From: Novosphingobium sp. PP1Y
GTDB taxonomy: Bacteria; Pseudomonadota; Alphaproteobacteria; Sphingomonadales; Sphingomonadaceae
DNA length: 64,000 nt
NCBI RefSeq assembly: GCF_000253255.1
Contig: NC_015580.1
Span: forward strand, 2,183,001 to 2,247,000
Direction of reading: 5' to 3'
The translations under genes and the position numbers were made by a program. Below are positions 17,670 through 25,947 of the stretch, one piece after another (position 1 is the first letter of the stretch; each line of letters begins with the position of its first letter). The notes under the pieces were generated by a model that made no database searches, was not told the DNA's origin, and worked only from the letters and a program-made list of their open reading frames with translations.

Positions 17670-17807
17670 TTTCTTCTTCTCCCACGCCAGGTAGCCTGGA
17701 TTCCGGCAACCCCATCCTGACGATCGCCAAGTTAATGCAATCGAATGAATTTCTCAGTTTTCCGACATAGTACGCTGGCACGATGCGGCGAGCCATGCCG
17801 TACCTTC

Positions 17808-17819
17808 GCATACGTATGC
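17808..17819. promoter_or_regulatory. Candidate LacI-family operator, receptor side
   Basis: GCATACGTATGC, a perfect 12-bp palindrome in the 286-bp divergent region between the LacI gene and the TonB-dependent receptor gene, 137 bp before the receptor ATG and 139 bp before the LacI ATG. A TATTAT element overlaps its right flank (17823-17828) and could be a -10 box, in which case repressor binding would block the promoter. Confidence 0.7.
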
Positions 17820-17955
17820 CATATTATGCGTAATGAAAACGTCCCTTATGCAAGGGTCATCGAGAGAGTCGCGGATGGAACTTCGGGCCTCATCGAAGCA
17901 GTTGTGGGTCACCAGTTTTCCGGGTCCCCGCAAGTAGGTTTAGGAGAGGACCAGA

Positions 17956-20727
17956 ATGTCGCTTCGCAAAGAGTTTTCGGCTGCCCGGACTGCGTCCGGA
18001 ATGGCCATTGCCATCGCGCTTGTTGCCGGCATTCCCGCCGCGGCGCAGGCGCAGGATACCGCCGCGGCCGATGATGCGGATACAGCCAATCAGGTGATCA
18101 TCGTCACTGGTTTCCGTGCCAGTCTCGAGAATGCCATCAACGAGAAGAAGCAGGCCCAGCAGATCGTCGAATCGGTCTCGGCCGAAGATATCGGCAAGCT
18201 GCCCGATGCCTCGATCGCGGAATCGATCGCCCGCCTGCCGGGCCTGACCTCGCAGCGCGTTTCCGGCCGTTCGAACGCCATCGCCATTCGCGGCTTTGCG
18301 CCGGACTTCTCGACCACGCTGCTCAATGGACGCGAGCAGACCTCGACCGGCGACAACCGCGCCGTCGAGTATGACCAGTATCCGTCCGAGGTGATCAGCC
18401 AGGTCAACGTCTACAAGACGCCGATGGCGAGCCTTGTGGGGCAGGGTCTCTCGGGCACCGTCGACATGCGCACGATCCGTCCGCTCGAAGCGGGCAAGCG
18501 GGTCGTCTCCTTCGGTGCGCGCGGCTCCTATGCGGATCTCGGCAAGCTCAACACCGGCTCCGATGACATGGGCTACCGCGTCAACGGCATGTACGTGGAC
18601 CAGTTCGCCAACAACACGATCGGCGTGGCACTGGGCGCCAGCTACACCGACGAGCCTTATCAGATCGAGGAATTCAACGCCTGGGGCTATGCCGACACGC
18701 CTGACGGCAACAAGGTGATCGGCGGCTCGAAGTCGTACAACACCTCGACCAAGCTCACGCGTCTGGGTCTCAACGGTACGCTGCAATGGCGGCCCGACCC
18801 GCGCTTCACCTCGACGATCGATGCGTTCTACTCGAACTTCAAGGACGACCAGATCAAGCGCGGCATCGAGCTTCCGCTCTACTGGGGTAATGCAACGCTC
18901 AATCCCGATTATACCGCCAGCGACGGCCTGATCACTTCGGGCAGCTTCGACGACGTCAAGGGCGTGCTGCGCAACGACGTGTTCCAGCGCCATGCCAAGC
19001 TCTACTCGTTCGGCTGGAACAACAAGTGGGAAGGCGACGACGGCTGGGATGCCATGTTCGACGCCAGCTACTCCAAGACCGACCGCAACGAGCTTTCTAT
19101 CGAGAGCTATTCGGGCACGGGGCGCGGTGATCTGGGAGCGACCGATACCATCGGCTTCACGAGCAAGTCGAGCGGCACGGGCTTTACCCATGGCCTCGAT
19201 TACGGCGACTACGACCTGATCCAGCTGACCTCGCCGCAGGGCTGGGGCGGTACCCAGATCGCGCAGGATGGCACCAGCATCGTCGGTGGTCAGGACGGTT
19301 ACTACAACAACCGCATCGTCAAGGACGAACTCTGGCAGTTCCGCGTCGAGGTGCAGAAGCACATCCAGAACGGCTGGCTGGATTCGATCCGTGCAGGGTT
19401 GAACTACAACAACCGCTCCAAGTCGCTCGTTCCGGAAGAATACTTCCTCGGCCTTGCCGCCAATACCGACGGGCTCACCAGCGTTCCGGTGCCCGAGGAG
19501 TACCGCCTCGGCACTACCGACCTGAAGTACCTCGGCCTCGGTCCGGTCATCAGCTACAACCCGATCGACCTGATCAACGACGGTATCTACAACCTCGTCG
19601 CGAACCCCTACGGCGATGTCGTGGTCAAGAGCTACTCGATCCGCGAGCGGATAATGACCGGCTATGTCCAGGCCAACTTCGATGCCGATATCGGTTCGGC
19701 CAACCTGACCGGTAACATCGGCGTACAGGCGAACTGGACCGACCAGAACTCGAAGGGCGCAACGGCTGTCCTGCTTGGCACCAATCCCAACGGTTCGCCC
19801 AATGTGGGTTCGCTCGTGCGCAACGAAAGCACGGACTATCTCGACGTGCTGCCGAGCCTCAACCTCTCGCTGCGCCTGCCGAGCGACTTCGTGATCCGCT
19901 TCGCCGCATCGCGCGAGATCATTCGTCCGCGCCTTGACGACATGCGCGCTTCGCTCAGCACGAGCTACACGATTACCGGCAATGTGGCTCAGGTCACCGG
20001 CGAATCCGGCAATCCGGACCTGCGTCCGTGGCGCGCCAATGCCCTCGACCTGACCTTCGAGAAGTACTTCGGCGGCAAGGGCTATATCTCGGCCCAGTTC
20101 TTCTGGAAGGAACTCAAGAGCTACGTCTACAAGCAGGACATCACGATCCCGTCCAGCCTGCTGGCACTTGCCGATCCGGGCAATGGCGTGACCATCTCGC
20201 CGACGGCGCAGATCCAGGTTCCGATCAACGGGCAGGGCGGCAAGCTCTACGGCGTGGAGCTGGCGTCAACACTGCCGTTCGACACGTTCGTACCGGCGCT
20301 TGAAGGCTTCGGCGTGACCGGCAGCGTCGCTTACACGAAGACGAAGATCCAGCCCGAGCCGGGCGCGCCTTCCAGCGACCTTCCAGGCTATTCCAAGTGG
20401 GTCGCAAACGGCACCGCCTACTTCGAGAAGGCTGGCTTCAACCTGCGCGGTTCGGTTCGGTACCGCTCGACCTTCATTGGCGAGGTTTCCGGTTTCGCGG
20501 CCAATCGCGTACGTCGCCGGGCGGCTTCGGAGCTGATCGTCGACGGCCAGATCGGCTACGACTTCCAGGAAGGCAGCGCACTCGAAGGTCTCTCGCTTTA
20601 CCTGCAGGGGCAGAACCTGACCGACGAACCTTTCATCACCACCAACCCCGGAGGCGATTCGCGCCAGATCATCGACTACCAGCGCTACGGTCGTCGTTTC
20701 CTGGCCGGCTTCTCCTACAAGTTCTGA
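17956..20727 (+). CDS. TonB-dependent receptor (TIGR01782-type), glucan uptake
   Basis: A 923-aa outer-membrane receptor. A signal peptide ends around AAAQAQ (residue 32), followed by a TonB-box-like QVIIVTGFR, a plug domain (QIVESVSAEDIGKLPDASIAESIARLPG, VSGRSNAIAIRGFAPDF, QVNVYKTPMASLVGQGLSGTVDMRTIRPL) and a 22-strand barrel ending in the aromatic YGRRFLAGFSYKF. The plug matches the Xanthomonas/Caulobacter-type TonB receptors used for complex carbohydrates. RBS GGAGAGG precedes the ATG. It heads the halogenase-amylase-glucosidase-GH97 cluster and is presumed to import malto-oligosaccharides; the substrate follows from context only. Confidence 0.93.
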   Translation: MSLRKEFSAARTASGMAIAIALVAGIPAAAQAQDTAAADDADTANQVIIVTGFRASLENAINEKKQAQQIVESVSAEDIGKLPDASIAESIARLPGLTSQRVSGRSNAIAIRGFAPDFSTTLLNGREQTSTGDNRAVEYDQYPSEVISQVNVYKTPMASLVGQGLSGTVDMRTIRPLEAGKRVVSFGARGSYADLGKLNTGSDDMGYRVNGMYVDQFANNTIGVALGASYTDEPYQIEEFNAWGYADTPDGNKVIGGSKSYNTSTKLTRLGLNGTLQWRPDPRFTSTIDAFYSNFKDDQIKRGIELPLYWGNATLNPDYTASDGLITSGSFDDVKGVLRNDVFQRHAKLYSFGWNNKWEGDDGWDAMFDASYSKTDRNELSIESYSGTGRGDLGATDTIGFTSKSSGTGFTHGLDYGDYDLIQLTSPQGWGGTQIAQDGTSIVGGQDGYYNNRIVKDELWQFRVEVQKHIQNGWLDSIRAGLNYNNRSKSLVPEEYFLGLAANTDGLTSVPVPEEYRLGTTDLKYLGLGPVISYNPIDLINDGIYNLVANPYGDVVVKSYSIRERIMTGYVQANFDADIGSANLTGNIGVQANWTDQNSKGATAVLLGTNPNGSPNVGSLVRNESTDYLDVLPSLNLSLRLPSDFVIRFAASREIIRPRLDDMRASLSTSYTITGNVAQVTGESGNPDLRPWRANALDLTFEKYFGGKGYISAQFFWKELKSYVYKQDITIPSSLLALADPGNGVTISPTAQIQVPINGQGGKLYGVELASTLPFDTFVPALEGFGVTGSVAYTKTKIQPEPGAPSSDLPGYSKWVANGTAYFEKAGFNLRGSVRYRSTFIGEVSGFAANRVRRRAASELIVDGQIGYDFQEGSALEGLSLYLQGQNLTDEPFITTNPGGDSRQIIDYQRYGRRFLAGFSYKF

Positions 20728-20735
20728 CGAATGCC

Positions 20736-20761
20736 CCGGCCCGGGCGCAACCCCGGGCCGG
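20736..20761 (+). terminator. GC-rich stem-loop just after the receptor gene
   Basis: Perfect 10-bp stem CCGGCCCGGG / CCCGGGCCGG with a 6-nt loop starting 9 bp after the receptor stop. It lacks a T-run, so it is more likely a transcript-stabilising or partially terminating hairpin than a full terminator, letting the receptor be made in excess over the downstream enzymes. Confidence 0.5.
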
Positions 20762-20812
20762 ACCAGAGAATTCGGCGCCGGGAATCCCTCCTCCTCCAGC
20801 TCTCGGCGCCGG

Positions 20813-20856
20813 GCGGCGGAACCGCAATTTGGGACACAGTTTTGCGGTTCCGCCGC
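20813..20856 (+). promoter_or_regulatory. Second stem-loop between receptor and halogenase genes
   Basis: Perfect 15-bp inverted repeat GCGGCGGAACCGCAA (20813-20827) / TTGCGGTTCCGCCGC (20842-20856) with a 14-nt loop, 75 bp before the halogenase GTG. Together with the preceding hairpin it fills the 203-bp gap; no small gene was seen there. Confidence 0.5.
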
Positions 20857-20930
20857 TCCCTGCACAGGGGATATGAGGAGGCACTGCCGGTGGAGCGCGC
20901 CGGGCCGAACCAGACGGGAGAGCAACAGGC

Positions 20931-22454
20931 GTGACCCAGACCCGCTTCAGCATCGTCATTGTCGGCGGCGGAACGGCCGGCTGGATGAGCGCCGCGGCAC
21001 TCGCCCGCTTTGCCCCTCCCGGATACGCGGTGACGCTCGTGGAAAGCGAGGCGATCGGTACCGTCGGCGTCGGTGAGGCGACGATCCCGGCCATCCGCCT
21101 GTTCAACAAGGCTCTCGGCATCGACGAGGCGCAGTTCCTGCGCGAGACATCGGCTTCCTACAAGCTGGGCATCGCCTTCGACGGCTGGCTAGGCGAAGGC
21201 CACAGCTACATGCACGCCTTCGGAACGGTGGGCCGTCCCCTCGGCCTGCTGCCCTTCCGCCATTACTGGGCGCGCGCGAAGGCGGCGGGCATTGCCAAGC
21301 CGCTGGCACACTACGCTGCCAATGAACTGGCCGCGCGCACCGGACGCATGGCAACCGGCGTGTCCGGTCCCGGCATTCCCGAATTGCCCTGGGCCTATCA
21401 TTTCGACGCCGGTCTCTATGCCGCCTTCCTGCGTCGCCTGGCGCAGAGCATGGGCGTCACCCGGCACGAGGGACGCATCGCCCGGGTCATCCGCAAGGAT
21501 GAAGGCGATATCGCTGCGGTGCAGACCGAGGGCGGTCAGACGCTTGCGGCCGATTTCTTCATCGATTGCTCGGGCTTCAAGGGCCTGCTCATCGAAGAGG
21601 AACTGCAGACCGGCTATGAGGATTGGCGCCATTGGCTGCCCTGCGACCGCGCGGTCGCTGCACCTTGCGAGGCGGCGGGACCGTTCACGCCATATACCCG
21701 TTCGATTGCCCGCAGCGCCGGTTGGCAGTGGCGCATTCCGCTGCAGCATCGCATCGGCAACGGGCTCGTCTATTGCAGCGAGTACCTGAGCGACGACGCC
21801 GCAACCGGGTTGCTGCTGTCGCATCTCGAGGCGCCGGCGCAGGCCGATCCGCGCCTGTTGCGCTTCACGACCGGTCGCCGCCGCAAGGCGTGGAACCGCA
21901 ACGTCCTGGCCGTAGGTCTGGCGAGCGGTTTCATGGAGCCGCTGGAGTCGACCTCTATCCACCTGATCCAGTCGACGATCATGCGGTTCCTGACCGTATT
22001 GCCCTGCGGTCCTGCAAGCCCTGCCATCGTCAGCGCGTTCAATCGCCGGACCGCGGAAGAATTCGAGAGCATCCGCGACTTCCTGATCCTGCACTACAAG
22101 GCCAATGCCCGCGCAGGCGAGCCGTTCTGGGATCGTTGCCGCGACATGGCCGTGCCTGATACGCTGGCCGCCCGCATCGCCGAGTTCGAGGAAGCCTGCC
22201 AGATTCAGCCTGCCGGTGACGAACTGTTCCAGGAGGCGGCCTGGCTGCAGGTGATGGCCGGGCAGGGGATCGAGCCGAACGGCTGGAACCCCATTGCCGA
22301 TGCCCTGAGCGAGGAAGATCTCGCCGGCTTCCTCGGCGCCGTCGAACAGGCTTGTCTGCAGACGGTAGGCCCGATGCCGCGCCACATGGATTTCCTGGCG
22401 GCGACTTGCGCTTCGGCATTGTCCAGCTCCCCCGAATTGGAGACACTTCCTTGA
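20931..22454 (+). CDS. Flavin-dependent tryptophan-halogenase family protein
   Basis: A 507-aa homologue of PrnA/RebH-type halogenases. The FAD-binding GGGTAGW is at residues 12-18; the lysine equivalent to the catalytic Lys is likely K78 in ASYKLGIAF; the family WxWxIP motif is WQWRIP at 265-270; the segment GFMEPLESTSIHLIQ carries the conserved Glu/Ser. So the enzyme looks intact. It begins with GTG, preceded by GGGAG. It lies in the alpha-glucan operon between the receptor and the secreted amylase; its TGA overlaps the TTG start of the amylase. It would need a flavin reductase supplied elsewhere. What it modifies, or whether it halogenates at all here, is unknown. Confidence 0.9.
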   Translation: MTQTRFSIVIVGGGTAGWMSAAALARFAPPGYAVTLVESEAIGTVGVGEATIPAIRLFNKALGIDEAQFLRETSASYKLGIAFDGWLGEGHSYMHAFGTVGRPLGLLPFRHYWARAKAAGIAKPLAHYAANELAARTGRMATGVSGPGIPELPWAYHFDAGLYAAFLRRLAQSMGVTRHEGRIARVIRKDEGDIAAVQTEGGQTLAADFFIDCSGFKGLLIEEELQTGYEDWRHWLPCDRAVAAPCEAAGPFTPYTRSIARSAGWQWRIPLQHRIGNGLVYCSEYLSDDAATGLLLSHLEAPAQADPRLLRFTTGRRRKAWNRNVLAVGLASGFMEPLESTSIHLIQSTIMRFLTVLPCGPASPAIVSAFNRRTAEEFESIRDFLILHYKANARAGEPFWDRCRDMAVPDTLAARIAEFEEACQIQPAGDELFQEAAWLQVMAGQGIEPNGWNPIADALSEEDLAGFLGAVEQACLQTVGPMPRHMDFLAATCASALSSSPELETLP

Positions 22455-24274
22455 GCAGATTTACCGCTTCGCTGGCCGCGATGGCCACATGCCTGCTCGC
22501 ACAGACGGCCTCTGCCGCTCCGGCGGCACAGAGCGATTTTCGCGCGCGCAAGCCCGAGCAGGAAGTGATCTACTTCGTTCTGCCCGACCGCTTCGAGAAC
22601 GGCGATCGGTCGAACGACAAGGGCGGGTTGAAGGGCGACAAGTTCTCGACCGGTTTCGATCCGGCGGACAAGGCCTTCTACCACGGCGGCGACCTCAAGG
22701 GCCTGATGCAGCGGCTCGACTATATCCAGCGCCTTGGCGCGACGGCGATATGGGTCGGCCCGATTTTCAAGAACAAGCCCGTGCAGGGCCCGGAAGGAAA
22801 CAAGAGCGCAGGGTATCACGGTTACTGGATCACCGACTTCACGCAAGTCGATCCGCATTTCGGCACCAATGCCGATTTCAAGGCCCTCGTCGATGCGGCC
22901 CATGCGCGCGGGATGAAGGTCTACATGGACATCATCGCCAATCACACCGCCGACGTCATCCAGTACCGCGAAGGCAAGGAGGGCAACTACGCCTATCGCA
23001 GCAAGGCGGACTATCCCTATTCGACCCATGGCGATGCCAGCGGCAAGGCGATCAACCCGGGCTTTGCCGGTGACGACGTGGCGACGCCTCGGAACTGGGC
23101 GAAGCTGACCGATCCGTCGTTCGCCTACACACCCTTCGTGCCCAAGGCCGAGAAGAACGTGAAGGTTCCCGCCTGGCTCAACGATCCGATCTACTACCAC
23201 AATCGCGGCGACACGAACTGGAAGGGCGAATCCTCGCAATACGGCGATTTCGTCGGGCTGGACGATCTGGCGACCGAGAATCCGCGCGTCGTGGAAGGGA
23301 TGATCGCGATCTACGGGGACTGGATCGACCGGTTCGGCATAGACGGCTTTCGCATCGACACGGCCAGACACGTCAATCCGGAATTCTGGCGCGCCTTCGT
23401 CCCCGCGATGCTATCGCGCGCGCGACAAAAAGGCATCCCCAATTTTCATATCTTCGGGGAAGTCGCGACGGGTGAATACGACCCGGCACTGCTGGCGAGC
23501 TGGACGCGCAATGCCGGTCTGCCCGCCGTGCTCGACTTCGCTTTCATGCACGCCGTCATCGCTGCTGTGGACGGCAAGGCGGGGACGCAGGAACTGGCGC
23601 GGCTGGGAGAAGACGATGCACTCTACCAGGGCGGAGGGCAGGCGGCGTTGCAACTGCCCACGTTCCTCGGCAACCACGATGCCGGGCGCTTCGCCTACTT
23701 CATCAGGAAGGCCAATGCCGGGATCGCGCCTGAAGACCTGCTGGCGCGCGTAGAGCTGGGCCACGCCATGCTACTGACATTGCGCGGCGTGCCGACGATC
23801 TACTATGGCGACGAGCAGGGTTTCGGGGGCGAGGGCGGCGACCAGCTATCGCGGCAGGACATGTTCCCCTCGCGCACCGCGATCTACAACGCGGACAGCC
23901 TGGTCGGCACAGACGACACGAGCGCAGCATCGAACTTCGACGAGAGCCATCCGCTCTACAGGTTCATCGCGAAACTCGCAGCGCTGCGGGTGAACACGCC
24001 TGCCTTGACCTCCGGCACCACCAGGCTGCGCGCAACGTCGGAAGGCCCGGGGCTCTTCGCCGTCTCTCGCTTCGATCCCGACACCGGAAAGGAAGTGCTG
24101 CTGGCCTTCAATACCTCGGCCGAACCCATCACCGCGCAAGTCTCTGTCGAGACCGGTTCGCTCAAGTTCAAGACGCTGGCCGGCGCAGGGTGTCCTTCCA
24201 TGGCAACGGCGCCGGGCAGCGCCGCCGTTTCCCTTCCGCCGCTGGGTTTTGCCGTCTGCGCGGCTGACGACTGA
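22451..24274 (+). CDS. Secreted GH13 alpha-amylase
   Basis: A 607-aa exported glycoside hydrolase family 13 enzyme. The start is a TTG overlapping the previous stop (TTGA), with GGAG eight bases upstream; it gives a clear signal peptide (MSRFTASLAAMATCLLAQTASA). Catalytic residues: nucleophile Asp303 in GFRIDTARH, acid/base Glu337 in IFGEVATG, and Asp410 in GNHDAGRF; conserved region I is MDIIANHT. A C-terminal beta-domain follows. Probably periplasmic, cleaving alpha-1,4-glucans taken in by the receptor. Cyclomaltodextrinase-like specificity is possible. Confidence 0.92.
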   Translation: MSRFTASLAAMATCLLAQTASAAPAAQSDFRARKPEQEVIYFVLPDRFENGDRSNDKGGLKGDKFSTGFDPADKAFYHGGDLKGLMQRLDYIQRLGATAIWVGPIFKNKPVQGPEGNKSAGYHGYWITDFTQVDPHFGTNADFKALVDAAHARGMKVYMDIIANHTADVIQYREGKEGNYAYRSKADYPYSTHGDASGKAINPGFAGDDVATPRNWAKLTDPSFAYTPFVPKAEKNVKVPAWLNDPIYYHNRGDTNWKGESSQYGDFVGLDDLATENPRVVEGMIAIYGDWIDRFGIDGFRIDTARHVNPEFWRAFVPAMLSRARQKGIPNFHIFGEVATGEYDPALLASWTRNAGLPAVLDFAFMHAVIAAVDGKAGTQELARLGEDDALYQGGGQAALQLPTFLGNHDAGRFAYFIRKANAGIAPEDLLARVELGHAMLLTLRGVPTIYYGDEQGFGGEGGDQLSRQDMFPSRTAIYNADSLVGTDDTSAASNFDESHPLYRFIAKLAALRVNTPALTSGTTRLRATSEGPGLFAVSRFDPDTGKEVLLAFNTSAEPITAQVSVETGSLKFKTLAGAGCPSMATAPGSAAVSLPPLGFAVCAADD

Positions 24275-24312
24275 TCCCCCAGACCAGTGCAACTCCTCCC
24301 TCCTGGACAACG

Positions 24313-25935
24313 ATGACAGACGATATCATTTCATCCCCCCCTGCTGCGACCGGGCAAGCGGAATGGTGGCGCGGAGCCGCCATCTACCAGATCTACCCGC
24401 GCAGCTTCGCCGATTCCAACGGCGATGGCGTAGGAGACCTGCCGGGGATTACCTCGCGGCTCGATTACGTGGCCTCGCTTGGCGTCGAGGCGATCTGGAT
24501 CTCTCCGTTCTACGCCTCGCCGATGGCCGACTTCGGATACGACATCTCTGACTATCGGGCGGTCGATCCGATTTTCGGCACGCTGGAGGATTTCGATGAG
24601 CTGGTCGCCCGTGCGGACGCACTTGGCCTGAAGGTCATCGTCGACCAGGTCTATGCTCATACATCGGACAAGCATGCCTGGTTCGAACAGAGCCGCGCAA
24701 GCCGGGACAATCCCTTTGCCGACTGGTACGTATGGGCCGATCCCAAGCCCGACGGCTCTCCGCCCAACAACTGGCAATCGGTGTTCGGCGGACCTTCGTG
24801 GTGCTGGGACGCGCGGCGCCGCCAGTATTACCTGCACAATTTCCTGCCGCAGCAACCGCAGCTCAACGTGCACAACCCCAGGGTTCAGGAGGCGCTGCTC
24901 GATGTCGCGCGGTTCTGGCTCGACCGGGGCGTTTCCGGCTTTCGCATCGACGCGCTCAACTTCACGATGCACGATCCCCTGCTGCGCGACAATCCGCCCG
25001 CACCGGAGGACGGCAAGCTGCGCACGCGCTCGTTCGATTACCAGCTGCAGACCTATAACCAGTCTCATGCCGATATCCCGCAGTTCATCGAAAAACTGCA
25101 GGCGCTGATCGCCAGCTACCCAGGTACGTTCTCGCTCGCCGAAGTCGGCGGTCGAAACGCCGAACGCGAAATGCGCGAGTTCACGGCAGGGGCCAAGCGG
25201 CTCGACAGTGCTTACGGGTTCGACTTCCTCTACGCCGACGCGCTCTCTCCCTCGCTCGTCCAAAGCGCTCTCGAAGGTTGGTCCGAGCAGCAATCTGCCG
25301 GGTGGCCGAGCTGGGCCTTCGAAAATCACGATGCCCCGCGCGCCCTCTCACGCTGGTGCAAGGCGCAGGATCGCGCGGCCTTCGCGCGGATGAAGGCGAT
25401 GCTGCTGGCCTCGCTGAGGGGCAATCCGATCGTCTACCAGGGCGAGGAACTGGGCCTGCTGCAGGTCGATGTGCCTTTCGAAATGCTGCAGGACCCCGAG
25501 GCCATCGCGAACTGGCCGCTGACCCTTTCACGCGATGGCGCACGCACGCCGATGCCATGGCAGGGCGATGATGCCGCTGGCGGGTTCACCAGCGCAGAGC
25601 CGTGGCTTCCGCTGGGTGAAGAGAACCTCGCGCGCGCAGTGGACCGGCAGCAGGACGACCCGCAATCGCTGCTTAGCCTGACCCGCCACCTGATTGCCGT
25701 GCGGCGCGGCAATGCGCCCTTGCGGCGGGGTTCATGCGAGGTTCTGTTGGCCGACGAAACCCGCCTCGTGCTGCGCCGCGAATGCGAGGGGCAGGGCATC
25801 CTGGCCCTGTTCAACATGAGCGCCGAGCCGGCCGCATGGCCGGTCGAGGTGCCGACGCAGGCCAATGTTGTCGCCGCCGTCAATGGAGCAGAGCCCGGCA
25901 CCTTGCCTGCCTGGGGCGCGCTCTGGATCAACTGA
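24313..25935 (+). CDS. GH13 alpha-glucosidase, cytoplasmic
   Basis: A 540-aa GH13 oligosaccharide hydrolase of the alpha-glucosidase/oligo-1,6-glucosidase group. WWRGAAIYQIYPRSFADSNGDGVGDLPGITSRLDYVASLGVEAIWISPFYASPMADFGYDISDY is the family N-terminus. Catalytic Asp213 (GFRIDALN), Glu277 (LAEVGG) and Asp340 (ENHDAPR) are all present. No signal peptide is seen, so it should act on maltose or short oligosaccharides after MFS uptake. It starts 38 bp after the amylase and ends 12 bp before the GH97 gene. Confidence 0.93.
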   Translation: MTDDIISSPPAATGQAEWWRGAAIYQIYPRSFADSNGDGVGDLPGITSRLDYVASLGVEAIWISPFYASPMADFGYDISDYRAVDPIFGTLEDFDELVARADALGLKVIVDQVYAHTSDKHAWFEQSRASRDNPFADWYVWADPKPDGSPPNNWQSVFGGPSWCWDARRRQYYLHNFLPQQPQLNVHNPRVQEALLDVARFWLDRGVSGFRIDALNFTMHDPLLRDNPPAPEDGKLRTRSFDYQLQTYNQSHADIPQFIEKLQALIASYPGTFSLAEVGGRNAEREMREFTAGAKRLDSAYGFDFLYADALSPSLVQSALEGWSEQQSAGWPSWAFENHDAPRALSRWCKAQDRAAFARMKAMLLASLRGNPIVYQGEELGLLQVDVPFEMLQDPEAIANWPLTLSRDGARTPMPWQGDDAAGGFTSAEPWLPLGEENLARAVDRQQDDPQSLLSLTRHLIAVRRGNAPLRRGSCEVLLADETRLVLRRECEGQGILALFNMSAEPAAWPVEVPTQANVVAAVNGAEPGTLPAWGALWIN

Positions 25936-25947
25936 GGAATACCGATC

